From JAQAZP01 sp032127265 (GTDB lineage Bacteria > Acidobacteriota > JAQAZP01): 32,029 nucleotides of DNA. The DNA lies in assembly GCA_032127265.1 (NCBI GenBank), contig JAQAZP010000072.1:1-32029 (forward strand), read 5' to 3'. The notes under the pieces were generated by a model. The model saw only the letters and a list, made by a program, of their open reading frames with translations, was not told where the DNA came from and did not search any database. Below, piece after piece: positions 9,884 through 19,071 of this stretch (positions within the stretch are counted from its first letter, which is position 1; every line of letters begins with the position of its first letter). Made by a program: the position numbers and the translations under genes.

Positions 9884-10549
9884 ATGAACAGCGAAAAAGA
9901 GCATCGCATGTTTGCCGAGGAAATCGACCTGGCCCGCCAGGGGTTCCAGCGGGTGGCCGGCGTGGACGAGGCGGGCAGAGGTCCGCTGGCCGGCCCCGTG
10001 GTGGCGGCGGCTGTGGTCCTGCCTCCCTGGTCCAGCCGGTTGGCCGACACCCTGGCCGGAGTTGATGACTCCAAGCGACTGACCCCTGCCCGCCGCGAAG
10101 CCCTGCTGCCGCTGATCGAGGAGAGCGCCCTGGCCATCGGAGTCTGTCGGGTTGACCCGGAGGAGATCGAGCGGCTCAACATTCTCCAGGCCACCATGAA
10201 AGCCATGGTGGGAGCGCTGCGCTGCCTGGCGGTGCAGCCGCAGTTCGTACTGGTGGACGGGAACCGCACCCCGGACGTGTGGATCGGGCCTTCGCGGGCC
10301 TTGGTCAAGGGAGACTCCCGCTCCATTTCCATCGCCGCGGCCTCCATCGTGGCCAAGGTCTCCCGAGACCGGATCATGGAACAGTATCACCGGATGTACC
10401 CGGAATACGGCTTCGCCGGGAACAAGGGCTACGGGTCGGAGGCCCATCTGGCCGCCCTGGAGCGCATTGGCCCCTCGGCCGTGCACCGGGCGGGGTTCTG
10501 CCGCAACGCGCTGGAGCGGCGGCGGCAGAAAAGTCTCTTCGACGACTAG
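9884..10549 (+). CDS. rnhB: Ribonuclease HII
   Basis: A 221-residue enzyme that removes RNA from RNA-DNA hybrids and misincorporated ribonucleotides. Motifs are textbook: GVDEAGRGPLAGPVVAAAV near residues 26-44 with Asp28 and Glu29, DDSKRL (61-66), LVDGN with Asp125, KGD with Asp144, then SIAAASIVAKVSRD. These supply the acidic metal site. The start at 9884 (MNSEKEHRMF) is the likely one; an in-frame ATG at 9908 (MFAEEIDL) is an alternative with a nearby AAAGAG. The end overlaps the convergent glycosyltransferase gene by four bases, a CTAG palindrome that supplies both stop codons. Confidence 0.95.
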   Translation: MNSEKEHRMFAEEIDLARQGFQRVAGVDEAGRGPLAGPVVAAAVVLPPWSSRLADTLAGVDDSKRLTPARREALLPLIEESALAIGVCRVDPEEIERLNILQATMKAMVGALRCLAVQPQFVLVDGNRTPDVWIGPSRALVKGDSRSISIAAASIVAKVSRDRIMEQYHRMYPEYGFAGNKGYGSEAHLAALERIGPSAVHRAGFCRNALERRRQKSLFDD

Positions 10550-12198
10550 TGACCGGGTGGCTGATACTGGTAGAGGTAGAGATCCTGGCCGAAATTCCTG
10601 GCCTGGACCAGCATCTGGCGGTTCAGACCGGCCAGTTCGTTCTTGCGTTGCTCCGAACCCCAATCCGGATAGAGGAACCAGACCCGCCGGTGGGTGGCAG
10701 CCAGGGAACGGATGTGATCCGGGATGTGGAAGGGTTCCAGTTCCTCCTTGGAGAACGGCGAGAAGAGCTGGTCCTCGTCGAGGTAGCAGCTCAGTGCCGC
10801 CGGGCCCCGGTAGTAGTAGCGTGCGGCAAAATAGCCGTTCCGCCCGCCGTGGACGAACACCGCGTCACCAGGTCCTGCTTCCCGTGTCAGATAGGCGCCG
10901 GCTTCACGCCAGTTCTCGCGGTGCATCAGGTAGGTGTCCTCACGAAAATAGCCGGTGAGGGCCAGGACATAGAGCGCCGAGAGGATCGCCAGGGCCCCGG
11001 CGGGCAGGGCCAGGGAGCCGCGGCCGCCCCGGAGACCCACGGCCATCAGCACCACCAGGCAGGGAAAGGCCTGGGCCAGGTGGTTGGGCGGCGACCCCTC
11101 CAGTGCCCCGAAACCGACCACCAGGAGCAGGGTGCCGGCCAGCAGGGCAACCATTCCCCTGCGCCGGCTCAACCACAGCCGCAGCAGTCCCAGCAGCGCC
11201 GCCCCCAGGGGCAGAAGAACGAAAGCCGGGAGAAGCAACCGGTCGGGCCAGCGGCCCATCGCCTCCCGCAGTCCGCCGCCGGAGAGGTCGGTGTAACGGT
11301 AACCGGCTCCCATGTAGTAGAGGGACCCCGCCGCCTTGCGCAGCGCCGGTTTGAACCGCATCGCCGGACCGGGTGCCGCTCCCCGGCCGCCGGCCATTCC
11401 TTCCTCGTCCACCAGCCGGCCCACCCTGCCGTGGAACCGCACCTGTTCAATTGTCCGGGGCAACTGGGGCAGGTAGATCAGCGCGGCCAGGACCAGGGCG
11501 CCGGTCCAGGCGGCCAGGACCCGGCCCCGGGGCTTGCCCCCGGCAAAGAGGGGCAGAATGGTGACCGGGACAAGCAGTATGGCCAGGTGGTGGGTGTAGA
11601 GGGCCGCGGCCAGCACCACGGCGGATGCGGCCCAGGCCAGCACCGAGACCAGGCGCATTCGCCGGCGGGCCACCGTCTGGAGGAGCAGAAACAACAGGGC
11701 CAGCAGACAGAGCATGGCGTAGTTTCGCGCTTCTTGTGATATCTGGACGTGATATGGCGACATGGCCAGGATCAGAGCGGCGGCCATGCCGGTCCAGCGG
11801 TCACCGGCCTCGCGGCCCAGAAGAAAGACCAGCGGGATGGCGATGATGCCGCAAAGGGCCGAAAGCAGCCGCAGGGCCCACTCCTCCTCGCTGCCGGCCA
11901 GCTCCATGGTCAGGCCAAGCAGTTTGAAGTAGAGCGGGGGCAGCTCCACCGGATCATTCCCGGTGGTGGCCAGCACGCAGCTTATGGCCTCATCCACCCA
12001 GAGGCTTTTGTGACCCAGGCGGAACAGGCGAAGTCCAGTTCCCGCGGCGGTAACCAGGGCCAGCACCAGCACCAGGGCGGCAACCGAAGAGGCAAAACCC
12101 TTCCCGGGAGGCGTTGCCGCGGTCGGGGGCCAGGATCCCTGGTAGATGCCGTCCTCTTCCTCATCCAGTTGCACATTCACCGGCTGGTCCTTGTCCAT
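10546..12198 (-). CDS. Polytopic GT-C glycosyltransferase (PMT/ArnT-like)
   Basis: A 550-residue membrane protein from the ATG at 12198, which has GCGGAG six bases upstream; a longer start at 12228 has no ribosome site. After an acidic cytoplasmic tail (LDEEEDGIYQG) there are about 10-12 hydrophobic helices. The first extracytoplasmic loop holds LFRLGHKSLWVDEAISCVL, the acidic motif of PMT_2/ArnT-type transferases, which use polyprenyl-phosphate sugars to glycosylate lipids or proteins outside the membrane. The C-terminal third is a soluble domain (VFHGGRNGYFAARYYY is only approximate to VFVHGGRNGYFAARYYY). The gene follows the previous GT-C gene by 65 bp on the same strand. Acceptor and donor sugars cannot be told. 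Confidence 0.8.
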   Translation of the reverse strand: MDKDQPVNVQLDEEEDGIYQGSWPPTAATPPGKGFASSVAALVLVLALVTAAGTGLRLFRLGHKSLWVDEAISCVLATTGNDPVELPPLYFKLLGLTMELAGSEEEWALRLLSALCGIIAIPLVFLLGREAGDRWTGMAAALILAMSPYHVQISQEARNYAMLCLLALLFLLLQTVARRRMRLVSVLAWAASAVVLAAALYTHHLAILLVPVTILPLFAGGKPRGRVLAAWTGALVLAALIYLPQLPRTIEQVRFHGRVGRLVDEEGMAGGRGAAPGPAMRFKPALRKAAGSLYYMGAGYRYTDLSGGGLREAMGRWPDRLLLPAFVLLPLGAALLGLLRLWLSRRRGMVALLAGTLLLVVGFGALEGSPPNHLAQAFPCLVVLMAVGLRGGRGSLALPAGALAILSALYVLALTGYFREDTYLMHRENWREAGAYLTREAGPGDAVFVHGGRNGYFAARYYYRGPAALSCYLDEDQLFSPFSKEELEPFHIPDHIRSLAATHRRVWFLYPDWGSEQRKNELAGLNRQMLVQARNFGQDLYLYQYQPPGH

Positions 12199-12263
12199 GG
12201 ACATCTCCGCTGCGCCGTGTGCCGTCATGTTTCAGGGAATCGAATCTGTGCCGATCTTAGCCC

Positions 12264-13991
12264 TCAACTCTGGTCTTGCGCAAGCCGCAGGGCCTCCTCC
12301 GGAGTGATGCGGTAGATCAGGATCGAGTGTCCCACCTGGTGGTCCGGGGAACGGTCAAGCAGCCAGCGGAACCGGTCCGGCGCCCGCTGGAATCCGTAGA
12401 GGTTCTGCAGCCGGGTGGCGCTCACCGCGTAGAAACCGGGTTCGGGGCGGCGCTGGTTCTCGGGGCTCACCGGGCGGTATCGGATGCCGTAGACTTCGGG
12501 CGGCGTGGGGCCGAAGTAGGCCAGCCGGACATGCTGATCGTCAGTGGTCTCCAGATACTCAGCCAGCAGCTTCAGATCCTGGCCCCAGTCGAGATTGCAG
12601 TCCACCATGGTTCGGTAGCCGTTGTCCGGCCCGCCGGACAACGGGTTGAAGTGGGCCAGGTAGTGGGGGTGGATCGTCAGGCAGGCTGCGGCGTGCAGGA
12701 GGAGGGCCACCAGCAGGACCATCCGGGCCGTGCGATTCTCGCCGGCAGACCGCCAGAGGCGGCCGCAGAGCAGGAAGAGCAGGGGGTAGATCACCAGCAC
12801 GTGACGCAAACCGACGTTGATCCCTCCGGCCATGCTTACCCCGAGGAAGAAAAAGGCCGGGAGCCAGAGAAAGAGCTCGTCTGCCGCGACCGCGGGCCGG
12901 CGACGGAACTGCGCCGCCGTGATGATCGCACCAACCAAGGCACTGCCGGCGAGGAACAGCGCACCAAGTGTGCTCTTGATCAGGATGGCCGCGGGGAAGT
13001 AGTACCACCAGCCGGTGAGTGAGAGCTTGCCAAAGAGAAAGGCGTTCATTTGGGCGTCCCTGACGATGAATACGCCGTGGAGCCAGAGCCGCAGCGGGTC
13101 GGCGAGGAATGCCCAAACGCCCCCGGACGCCGTGGCCTCCGCGGACGCATGGAAGGCCGGAAGGAGAAAGAGGCGGCAGCCGGTCCAGACCACGGCCAGG
13201 GCGCAGGCCGCTGCCAGTGCCAGATGGTCCAGCATCAGGATCAGCTGACGGTCCTGCCCTGAGGGCGGGTTCTGGCGGCCGGGGAGGAATCGGCGGATGA
13301 CGAAGGCCAGGACAAGGGGCGGCAGCAGCACCAGGGCGCTGTGCTTGGCCAGCAGTGCCAGGCCGATGGCGATGCCCATCCAGGCGGCGCGCAGCCGGCC
13401 GGGCGCCGCGGCACAGCGCCAGCAGGCGTGGGCCGCCAGCAGTGACAAGGCGGCGAATCCCAGGTCGACGGTGACCAGCCGGGCGTGGGCCAGGATGTTG
13501 GGGCTCAGGGCATAGAGAGCCAGGGCGCAAAGGGCGCCGCCCTCACCGTAGAGCTGCCGTCCCCATCTGAAGAGCAGCAGGCCGGTGAGCAGGGAGAGCA
13601 CCAGGGTCGCTGCGCGTCCCCGGGCCAGCAAGCCGTCCGGGTGGCGCCCGGTATCGAAGGGAAACGTCTGTTTCCAGGCCTCGGTCTTGGTCCGCGGTAC
13701 TACCGCACCGGCCGGGCCGGCGGCGGTTTCGGTACCGGTGAGTCGCAGGCCGATCAGGGGCAGGGCTGTGAGCACGTTGACCAGCGGCGGGTTGATCAGC
13801 TCGTCGGGCTGGGGGATTTTCGTGTATACCCCGGGGCGCAGGTAGATGTAGCCGTTGCGCAGGTGTTTGTATTCATCGAACGTGGCGGATTTCAGTGCCA
13901 TGCTGGTCAGGCCGAGATAACCGTGGGTCCCGAGGAGCAGCGGCACGATGAAGACCCCGGGGCGCCACCATTTTCGCCGGTGGTCGGTCAC
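12264..13991 (-). CDS. Polytopic GT-C glycosyltransferase (PMT_2-type)
   Basis: A 575-residue membrane protein beginning at a GTG (13991) whose GTGA overlaps the stop of the upstream gene; GGAGG lies 7 nt ahead, so translational coupling is expected. Residues 12-30 form the first helix. It is followed by the loop SATFDEYKHLRNGYIYL with an acidic DE pair, then KIPQPDELINPPLV, as in dolichyl-phosphate-mannose-type transferases. About ten further hydrophobic helices follow. The C-terminal soluble part contains NCDLNW-like DCNLDWGQDLKLLAEYL and LAYFGPTPPEVYGI, a pattern I know from phospholipid-carrier-dependent glycosyltransferases of bacteria. Most likely it adds a sugar or glycan to a periplasmic acceptor. 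The exact substrate is unknown. Confidence 0.82.
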   Translation of the reverse strand: MTDHRRKWWRPGVFIVPLLLGTHGYLGLTSMALKSATFDEYKHLRNGYIYLRPGVYTKIPQPDELINPPLVNVLTALPLIGLRLTGTETAAGPAGAVVPRTKTEAWKQTFPFDTGRHPDGLLARGRAATLVLSLLTGLLLFRWGRQLYGEGGALCALALYALSPNILAHARLVTVDLGFAALSLLAAHACWRCAAAPGRLRAAWMGIAIGLALLAKHSALVLLPPLVLAFVIRRFLPGRQNPPSGQDRQLILMLDHLALAAACALAVVWTGCRLFLLPAFHASAEATASGGVWAFLADPLRLWLHGVFIVRDAQMNAFLFGKLSLTGWWYYFPAAILIKSTLGALFLAGSALVGAIITAAQFRRRPAVAADELFLWLPAFFFLGVSMAGGINVGLRHVLVIYPLLFLLCGRLWRSAGENRTARMVLLVALLLHAAACLTIHPHYLAHFNPLSGGPDNGYRTMVDCNLDWGQDLKLLAEYLETTDDQHVRLAYFGPTPPEVYGIRYRPVSPENQRRPEPGFYAVSATRLQNLYGFQRAPDRFRWLLDRSPDHQVGHSILIYRITPEEALRLAQDQS

Positions 13992-15517
13992 TGTTCATCC
14001 TCCACCGTGCCGGTTGGGTTTTTGCCTTCGGGGGTGGCCACCGGTTCAAGACGATAAAGCTTGAGGGGGATGGCCGGGATGGAGAAGTCCGCTTCCAGCA
14101 CCGGACGGATTCCGGCTCGGATCAGCAGTTTCTCGTTCTCATCATTGATGGGGGGGCTGGTGGCGGAAAAGAGGTAGAAGAGATCGGCCTGGCGGAACCG
14201 TTCCAGATCCAGCCCCCGGCGCCGGGGCAGGTGTATCACGGTCATCGGTTGGCTGACATAGCCAAAGGCCGGTTCCCGGAGGTCGAGAGCCGGCTTGCCG
14301 GTGAGCACTGTTTTTCCCGGGTGGTGCTGTTCAAGGTATGCCGCGGCAGCCGCCTTGGCTTTCAGCACCTGCAGGTAGGCCAGGTCGCTCTCGTAATATT
14401 CTCTGGGGCGGGGGAGCGTGTACTCCCGAAACCAGCCGCAGGTGAAGAGGGGGAGCGACAATGCCAGCAGCAGGACCAGTCCCGCCTGCGGCCGCCGGTG
14501 GTGCAGATTTCTGGCCCCGGCCGCGGCCAGGAGAAAGAACACGGGATAGAGCGGCAGCAGGTAGCGGGGAAAATCAAAGGCGTAGCAGGAGAAGAATCCG
14601 ATGAAGAAGACGAAGGGCAGGCCAAGGGCGAGGGCCAGCTGTTCAGCCGGCACGCTCCCGTTCTTTCGGACCCGGGTATACAGAACGACGGCGCCGCCCA
14701 TGGCCATGAACAGGGCCGGGACCCACATCGACTTCAGCAGGAGCAACTGGCGCAGCCAGTAGCCTACCCTGGCCAGCACCGGGCCGGCCTCCAGCCCCAG
14801 GTCGGCGGTATTCTCCGGATGAAACATCCAGCCATAGTGCAGGCGGCAGAGCAGGGCCCAGAGGATGAACACGCCGACCGGCAGGGCGGCGGCCAGTATC
14901 AGCCGCCAGCGGACACGCTGTTCCCCGGGGGCGGCACCTCCGAACCGTTGACCGACGGCTTGAAGCAGCAGGGCGGCCAGCAGGCCGGCGACGATGAAAA
15001 TGCCGGGGTGCTTGGTCAGCACGAGAGCCGCACCGCAGAGGGCCAGGAGAAGCGGGCGGCAGGACAAACCGTAGTACAGCGTCATCACCGCCAGGGCGGT
15101 GAGAGGAATGGACAGGCGCACCAGTCCGGCCTGGCAGAAGAAGAGCGGGCTGAACAGCAGCATCAGCGAGGCGGCCGCGCCGCTCCCGCGCCCGAACAGG
15201 CTCTCCCCCAGCCGCCAGGTGTAGAGCAGGGCCAGGAAGGCGAAAACGAGGATCAGCCCGTGGGTCACCAGCAGGCTTGTACCGCAGAAGCGGTACGACT
15301 CCGCCAGCAGCCGAAAATAAAATGGCGGGTGAACTTCGTCGGGGATAAAGAGCCGCGTCGGTTCATTGAGTAGCAGCAGGCCGTTGGGCACCACGTAGGC
15401 CTGGCCGTCACCCCAGACCGGTAGAGAGATCGTGGGCCACTTCAGTGTCAGCAGGAGCAGCGCCAGAAGCAGGGGAAATCCGCAGCGGTACGCGGCACTG
15501 GACCGCGGCGCTGTCAT
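13988..15517 (-). CDS. Polytopic GT-C type membrane glycosyltransferase
   Basis: A 509-residue membrane protein. The ATG at 15517 overlaps the stop of the GT2 gene (ATGA), which fixes the start. After the first helix (CGFPLLLALLLLTL) the loop reads SLPVWGDGQAYVVPNGLLLL and, a little further, DEVHPPFYFRLLAES. An acidic residue followed by HPPFYF is typical of the first periplasmic loop of GT-C glycosyltransferases. About ten more hydrophobic helices follow, then a short C-terminal soluble domain. It is sandwiched between a GT2 enzyme and a second GT-C enzyme, all with 4-bp overlaps, so it is probably a later step of the same glycan pathway. Substrate unknown. Confidence 0.78.
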   Translation of the reverse strand: MTAPRSSAAYRCGFPLLLALLLLTLKWPTISLPVWGDGQAYVVPNGLLLLNEPTRLFIPDEVHPPFYFRLLAESYRFCGTSLLVTHGLILVFAFLALLYTWRLGESLFGRGSGAAASLMLLFSPLFFCQAGLVRLSIPLTALAVMTLYYGLSCRPLLLALCGAALVLTKHPGIFIVAGLLAALLLQAVGQRFGGAAPGEQRVRWRLILAAALPVGVFILWALLCRLHYGWMFHPENTADLGLEAGPVLARVGYWLRQLLLLKSMWVPALFMAMGGAVVLYTRVRKNGSVPAEQLALALGLPFVFFIGFFSCYAFDFPRYLLPLYPVFFLLAAAGARNLHHRRPQAGLVLLLALSLPLFTCGWFREYTLPRPREYYESDLAYLQVLKAKAAAAAYLEQHHPGKTVLTGKPALDLREPAFGYVSQPMTVIHLPRRRGLDLERFRQADLFYLFSATSPPINDENEKLLIRAGIRPVLEADFSIPAIPLKLYRLEPVATPEGKNPTGTVEDEQ

Positions 15518-16641
15518 CGACCGGCCCCTTTTCCCGTTCCGCCCTGGGATGGATGGCCGCCGTCCTTCCCGCCGGCCGCCAGGTGACGAAACGTGGCCAG
15601 TGACGAGGCGGCGAGGATGACGTCGAGCATCACGGTGTAGAAGCCCACGGCCAGCAGCAGGAACGTTGTGCCCCGCTGGCGCCTGATGAACCCGTAGAAC
15701 CGGCGGTTGACCCAGATGGCGCCGGCCAGCGGAAGCAGGACCAGCAGCCAGAGGAACAGGGAGCCGTTGAACAGGGCGGGCAAGAGACCGGCAGTGAACA
15801 GGCCGGAGAAGATGCCGCCCAGTTTCATTTCGGTGGACGCGCTGCCCGAATCGGTAAGCAGCGCCCCCTGGGACAAAGCGTAGCGGGTCCAGGTGGAACT
15901 CTTGCTGGCCGCGTTGACCAGTGAACGCCATACGCTGAACCCGAAATAATGGCGAACCTGGATCGAGGGGTCCGCCACGATCTCCACACCGTCCTCCCTC
16001 ATTTCCCGGCAAAGCTGCACGTCGGCGGCCAGACCATCCAGTTTGCCCATGATCGGAGTTTCGGGGAACCCGCCGTGGTGCAGGAACAACGCTCTCGGCG
16101 CCACCATGGCGTGGGCCGCCACGTAATCGGGGTGCTTGTGTTTGGTCTCGAAGTAGTGGACGTGCAGTGACTGGAATGAACTGGCAAAGCGCTGCCGGTC
16201 CGCCGGGATGGTGGTGTAGGTCCCGCCAACCATCCGCTGGGGGTCACCGGCCGCGGCCTCCACTACACGGCTCAGGGTGTCAGCCTCCACGAGGCAGTCC
16301 TGGTCGGTGATGAAGAGGATCTCGCCCCGGGCATTTCGGGCGCCCTCGTTCCGGGCGAATCCGGCGCCGCGATTTCGGTCCAGCTTGAACAGCCGCACCG
16401 GAAACCGCGCGGCCAATTCTGCCGAGCGGTCGGTGCTGGCATCGTCCACCACCACGGTCTCAAAATCGGTGAATCGTGATTCGGCCAGAGCACCGAGGGT
16501 TCGCTCGATTATACGTTCCCCGTTGTGTACGGCAATGACCACCGACAGCCGCGGGGTGCGGCCGTTGTCGGCGCCATCCGCCGTGGAGGTAGCGGTTTCA
16601 CGGGCAGGGGAGTCGGTCACGGTGGTTTCTTTCTGGCCCAC
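15514..16641 (-). CDS. Membrane-attached family 2 glycosyltransferase
   Basis: A 375-residue GT-A enzyme. The catalytic domain begins LSVVIAVHNGERIIERTL (about 32-49), then VVVDDASTDRS (63-73), and a DQD metal site at Asp113/Asp115 (FITDQDCLVE). These are the marks of an inverting nucleotide-sugar transferase. The C-terminal third has about three or four hydrophobic helices, which would place it at the inner membrane, probably acting on a lipid carrier. The start is uncertain: GTG at 16641 gives the longest frame but has no clear ribosome site, and GTG at 16620 is an alternative. It is the first gene of a coupled glycosyltransferase operon continuing at least to 12264. Confidence 0.85.
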   Translation of the reverse strand: MGQKETTVTDSPARETATSTADGADNGRTPRLSVVIAVHNGERIIERTLGALAESRFTDFETVVVDDASTDRSAELAARFPVRLFKLDRNRGAGFARNEGARNARGEILFITDQDCLVEADTLSRVVEAAAGDPQRMVGGTYTTIPADRQRFASSFQSLHVHYFETKHKHPDYVAAHAMVAPRALFLHHGGFPETPIMGKLDGLAADVQLCREMREDGVEIVADPSIQVRHYFGFSVWRSLVNAASKSSTWTRYALSQGALLTDSGSASTEMKLGGIFSGLFTAGLLPALFNGSLFLWLLVLLPLAGAIWVNRRFYGFIRRQRGTTFLLLAVGFYTVMLDVILAASSLATFRHLAAGGKDGGHPSQGGTGKGAGR

Positions 16642-16999
16642 CGGGGGTATCCGGGGAATGGCGGAAGGCCTCGGCCACGGTTTGATTGTTCAAAACAAAG
16701 GACTTTTGATGCGCGCCAAAATCTACCACATCATCAACGGTGAATCAACATCAGGCTCCGGGAGTTGGCCCATTGGAACGGCGAGCCGCGTCCCGGCAGA
16801 CAGTATGATGAGAAAAGAGGTAATTCGGGACAGGCTGGTGGACTCGGGATATCGCATAATTTATAATTCAATACCCTGATTGCATTTGCCGATATTTCAG
16901 CTTACAGTTTTTTCGACAGCCATCATCAAGGTGCGGGCCCAGCCGTCCCGTTGCTCCGGGTTGCCAGGAATCACCTCTATCCAAATCGGAGAGATGCTG
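16642..16999. other. Divergent intergenic region between glycosyltransferase genes
   Basis: About 360 bp separates the two divergent transcription units. Only the right half contains a convincing promoter, for the plus-strand gene. No protein-like frame was found. The AT-rich stretch near 16850-16910 stands out from the GC-rich flanks. Confidence 0.5.
16839..16867 (+). promoter_or_regulatory. Promoter for the polytopic protein gene at 17000
   Basis: TGGACT (16839-16844) is followed after 17 nt by a perfect TATAAT (16862-16867). Initiation near 16874 would give a leader of about 125 nt. A second -10-like CATAAT sits immediately upstream at 16855-16860. Confidence 0.5.
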
Positions 17000-19000
17000 A
17001 TGAACAGTGGCATGTGGCGCACGAGGGCAGCGATAACCCTCTTCACCGCCCTGGCAGCCTTCTTTCTGCTGAATGCTGTTCGGCCCGAGCCGATATTTTT
17101 CCGGGTTGACGATTTCGGCCACCTGGCCTTCAGCCGTCATGTGGTGCAAACGGCCTCCGAGGCGTCCGGAACGTCCGGGGCCGGTTTTGCCGGCCGTCTG
17201 GTCACCACCGCGATTTCTCCGGGAAAACACTTCCCTCACGTTCATGCGGGGCGGCCGGTCACCAATCTGTTCCGCGTCCTGCTCTACCTCAGGCTGGGAG
17301 AGAATCCGGCTGCTTACCAGACCGTTCTTCTCTTGCTGCTGGTCCTGCTGGCTGCTCAGCTGGCCGAACTGGCCGGATTTCTCACCGGCCGAGCGGCCGG
17401 TGGGGCGATCGCCGCCCTGCTTTTCATCTCCTGCCCGCCGGTGGCCGGCCTGCTGGCCTGGACCAGTCACCTCAACCTGGTTCTGGGACTGGTACTGGCC
17501 ACCGCCGGCCTGCGGCTGACCATTGCCGGCATATTGGATCCCAAATGGCGGGCCGGACTTTTGCTGGGGTTCCCCTTTCTCTGCGCCGCCCTGCTCACCC
17601 GGGAGACCGAGCTCTTTGTCATCCCGGTGGTGCTGGTGGCGGTCGCCTTCACCGCCGGTCCGCTGCGGGAGGTCAGGTCCTGGCGGCGGTGGGGACCACC
17701 GCTGTTCTACCTGGTATTTTCGCTGCTCCTCTGGGCCATCCCCTCCTTCCGCGCCCGAAGCGGCGGGGTCACCCTTGCCAACTTCCCGCTGACACTTCAA
17801 CTGGTCCGGGTCACCTTTCTGGTTCAGGCCGGCACCGTGTTGAAGAGTCTGGCCTGGTTCCTGCTGCTGCCTCTGGGCCTGGTCCGTTTCTCCACCCGGG
17901 AGACCGGCCTCACCGTGGCGGGAGGCCGGGCCGGTCAAGTGGCGCTGGCCGTCTCGGCGCTGATCCTGCTGCTGATTTCCAGGGGAACCGTTCACGTGGT
18001 GCTGCTTTCCGTCATCCTGGTCCTGGCTCTGCTCACCGGCGGACGGACAATAACCTGCGGCCTGGCCTGGGCTGCCGCCGCCGGGCTTCCCATCCTGGTC
18101 TATGGCGCGTTTGCCGGCCGTTACACGGTGGAACCCCTGTTCGGCTTCTGCCTGGCCTTGTCTCCATTGCTGGGCGGGGCCTGGGAGGGCCTGTTCCGCC
18201 ACCGCGGGGTGACACCCGTGGTCCATTCCGGTCTCCGGAGGGCCGCCTGTATCCTCTTCCTCGGGCTGGCGGCTCTGCAGCTTGTCTTCAACTTCTGGCC
18301 TGACGCGGTGTTCAGTGCGATGCACAAACCGGGACTGCTGCGTCGAAGTGCCCATTGGGGTGAAGGGCTGGTGTGGGCAATGGAGCAACGGGCCAATGCG
18401 TTTACCACTTTTGCCGGCCGGGTCCCCGGCGGCTGGCAGCAGGTGGAGGGATGGTGTCACCCGCCGGCCTCTGAAGGGGAGACGCACCCCGCCCAGGAGA
18501 CCCTCTTTCTCTGGCACGACCCCGAAGGCCGTTATCTCCGTCTCGGGACTTACTATTCTCCAATGGAACCGGACCTGCCCATCTGGGCCCTGACGGCCAA
18601 AGGCGGAAACTCCTGGGAATGGAACCGCTGGTTCTGGCGCGAGGCGCAGATCAAGGGGCCGGGGCGGTTGCTGCCCCGGCTGAGCGGGCTGAAGGCCCTG
18701 TCGGATCCGGGAGCCGGCGGGGGAGTGATGGATGTCCCGCCGGTGGCCCGGCTCTGGGCCGGTGACGTCTGGGACCACCGCCGGCTGGTGGCCGCGGTTC
18801 CCGAGCTGTCGGACGCCGCGGCCGGGCTGACCCTGTTCAACCACTACCGCCAGATAGCCGAGGCCCTGGGTGCCGACGAGCGCCAGGCCATGCTTCTCTT
18901 CGAGACCCTGCGGCTCTTCTGTCACGAGGACGGCCGCTGCGACGACTACGAGAAACACCTCCTGGACCGCATCGCCATCAGCTGGCAGACAGAGCGCTGA
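17000..19000 (+). CDS. Large polytopic membrane protein, GT-C-like
   Basis: A 666-residue membrane protein. I chose the ATG at 17000 because GGAGAG lies six bases upstream; an ATG at 16994 is too close to that site. The first helix (AAITLFTALAAFFLLNAV) is followed by FRVDDFGHLAFSRHVV, an acidic pair in the first outer loop, as in GT-C transferases. About ten more hydrophobic segments run to residue ~430. The last 230 residues form a soluble domain rich in Trp and charged residues (WEWNRWFWREAQ) with no motif I know. It is divergent from the glycosyltransferase operon and probably belongs to the same surface-glycan process, but enzymatic activity is not proven. It may be co-transcribed with the peptidase gene 71 bp downstream. 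Confidence 0.7.
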   Translation: MNSGMWRTRAAITLFTALAAFFLLNAVRPEPIFFRVDDFGHLAFSRHVVQTASEASGTSGAGFAGRLVTTAISPGKHFPHVHAGRPVTNLFRVLLYLRLGENPAAYQTVLLLLLVLLAAQLAELAGFLTGRAAGGAIAALLFISCPPVAGLLAWTSHLNLVLGLVLATAGLRLTIAGILDPKWRAGLLLGFPFLCAALLTRETELFVIPVVLVAVAFTAGPLREVRSWRRWGPPLFYLVFSLLLWAIPSFRARSGGVTLANFPLTLQLVRVTFLVQAGTVLKSLAWFLLLPLGLVRFSTRETGLTVAGGRAGQVALAVSALILLLISRGTVHVVLLSVILVLALLTGGRTITCGLAWAAAAGLPILVYGAFAGRYTVEPLFGFCLALSPLLGGAWEGLFRHRGVTPVVHSGLRRAACILFLGLAALQLVFNFWPDAVFSAMHKPGLLRRSAHWGEGLVWAMEQRANAFTTFAGRVPGGWQQVEGWCHPPASEGETHPAQETLFLWHDPEGRYLRLGTYYSPMEPDLPIWALTAKGGNSWEWNRWFWREAQIKGPGRLLPRLSGLKALSDPGAGGGVMDVPPVARLWAGDVWDHRRLVAAVPELSDAAAGLTLFNHYRQIAEALGADERQAMLLFETLRLFCHEDGRCDDYEKHLLDRIAISWQTER

Positions 19001-19071
19001 GGGTCGTCATCGCTGCTCATTCTGTGGCATACTGCTCCGCGTTGTCCCCCATATTCCCAAGGAGTCTGCTC

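Noticed and set aside
16868..18958. Very long minus-strand frame opposite the polytopic protein gene
   Set aside because: Extremely Gln/Gly-rich antisense sequence with no ribosome site; the plus-strand frame has clear membrane helices and a promoter.
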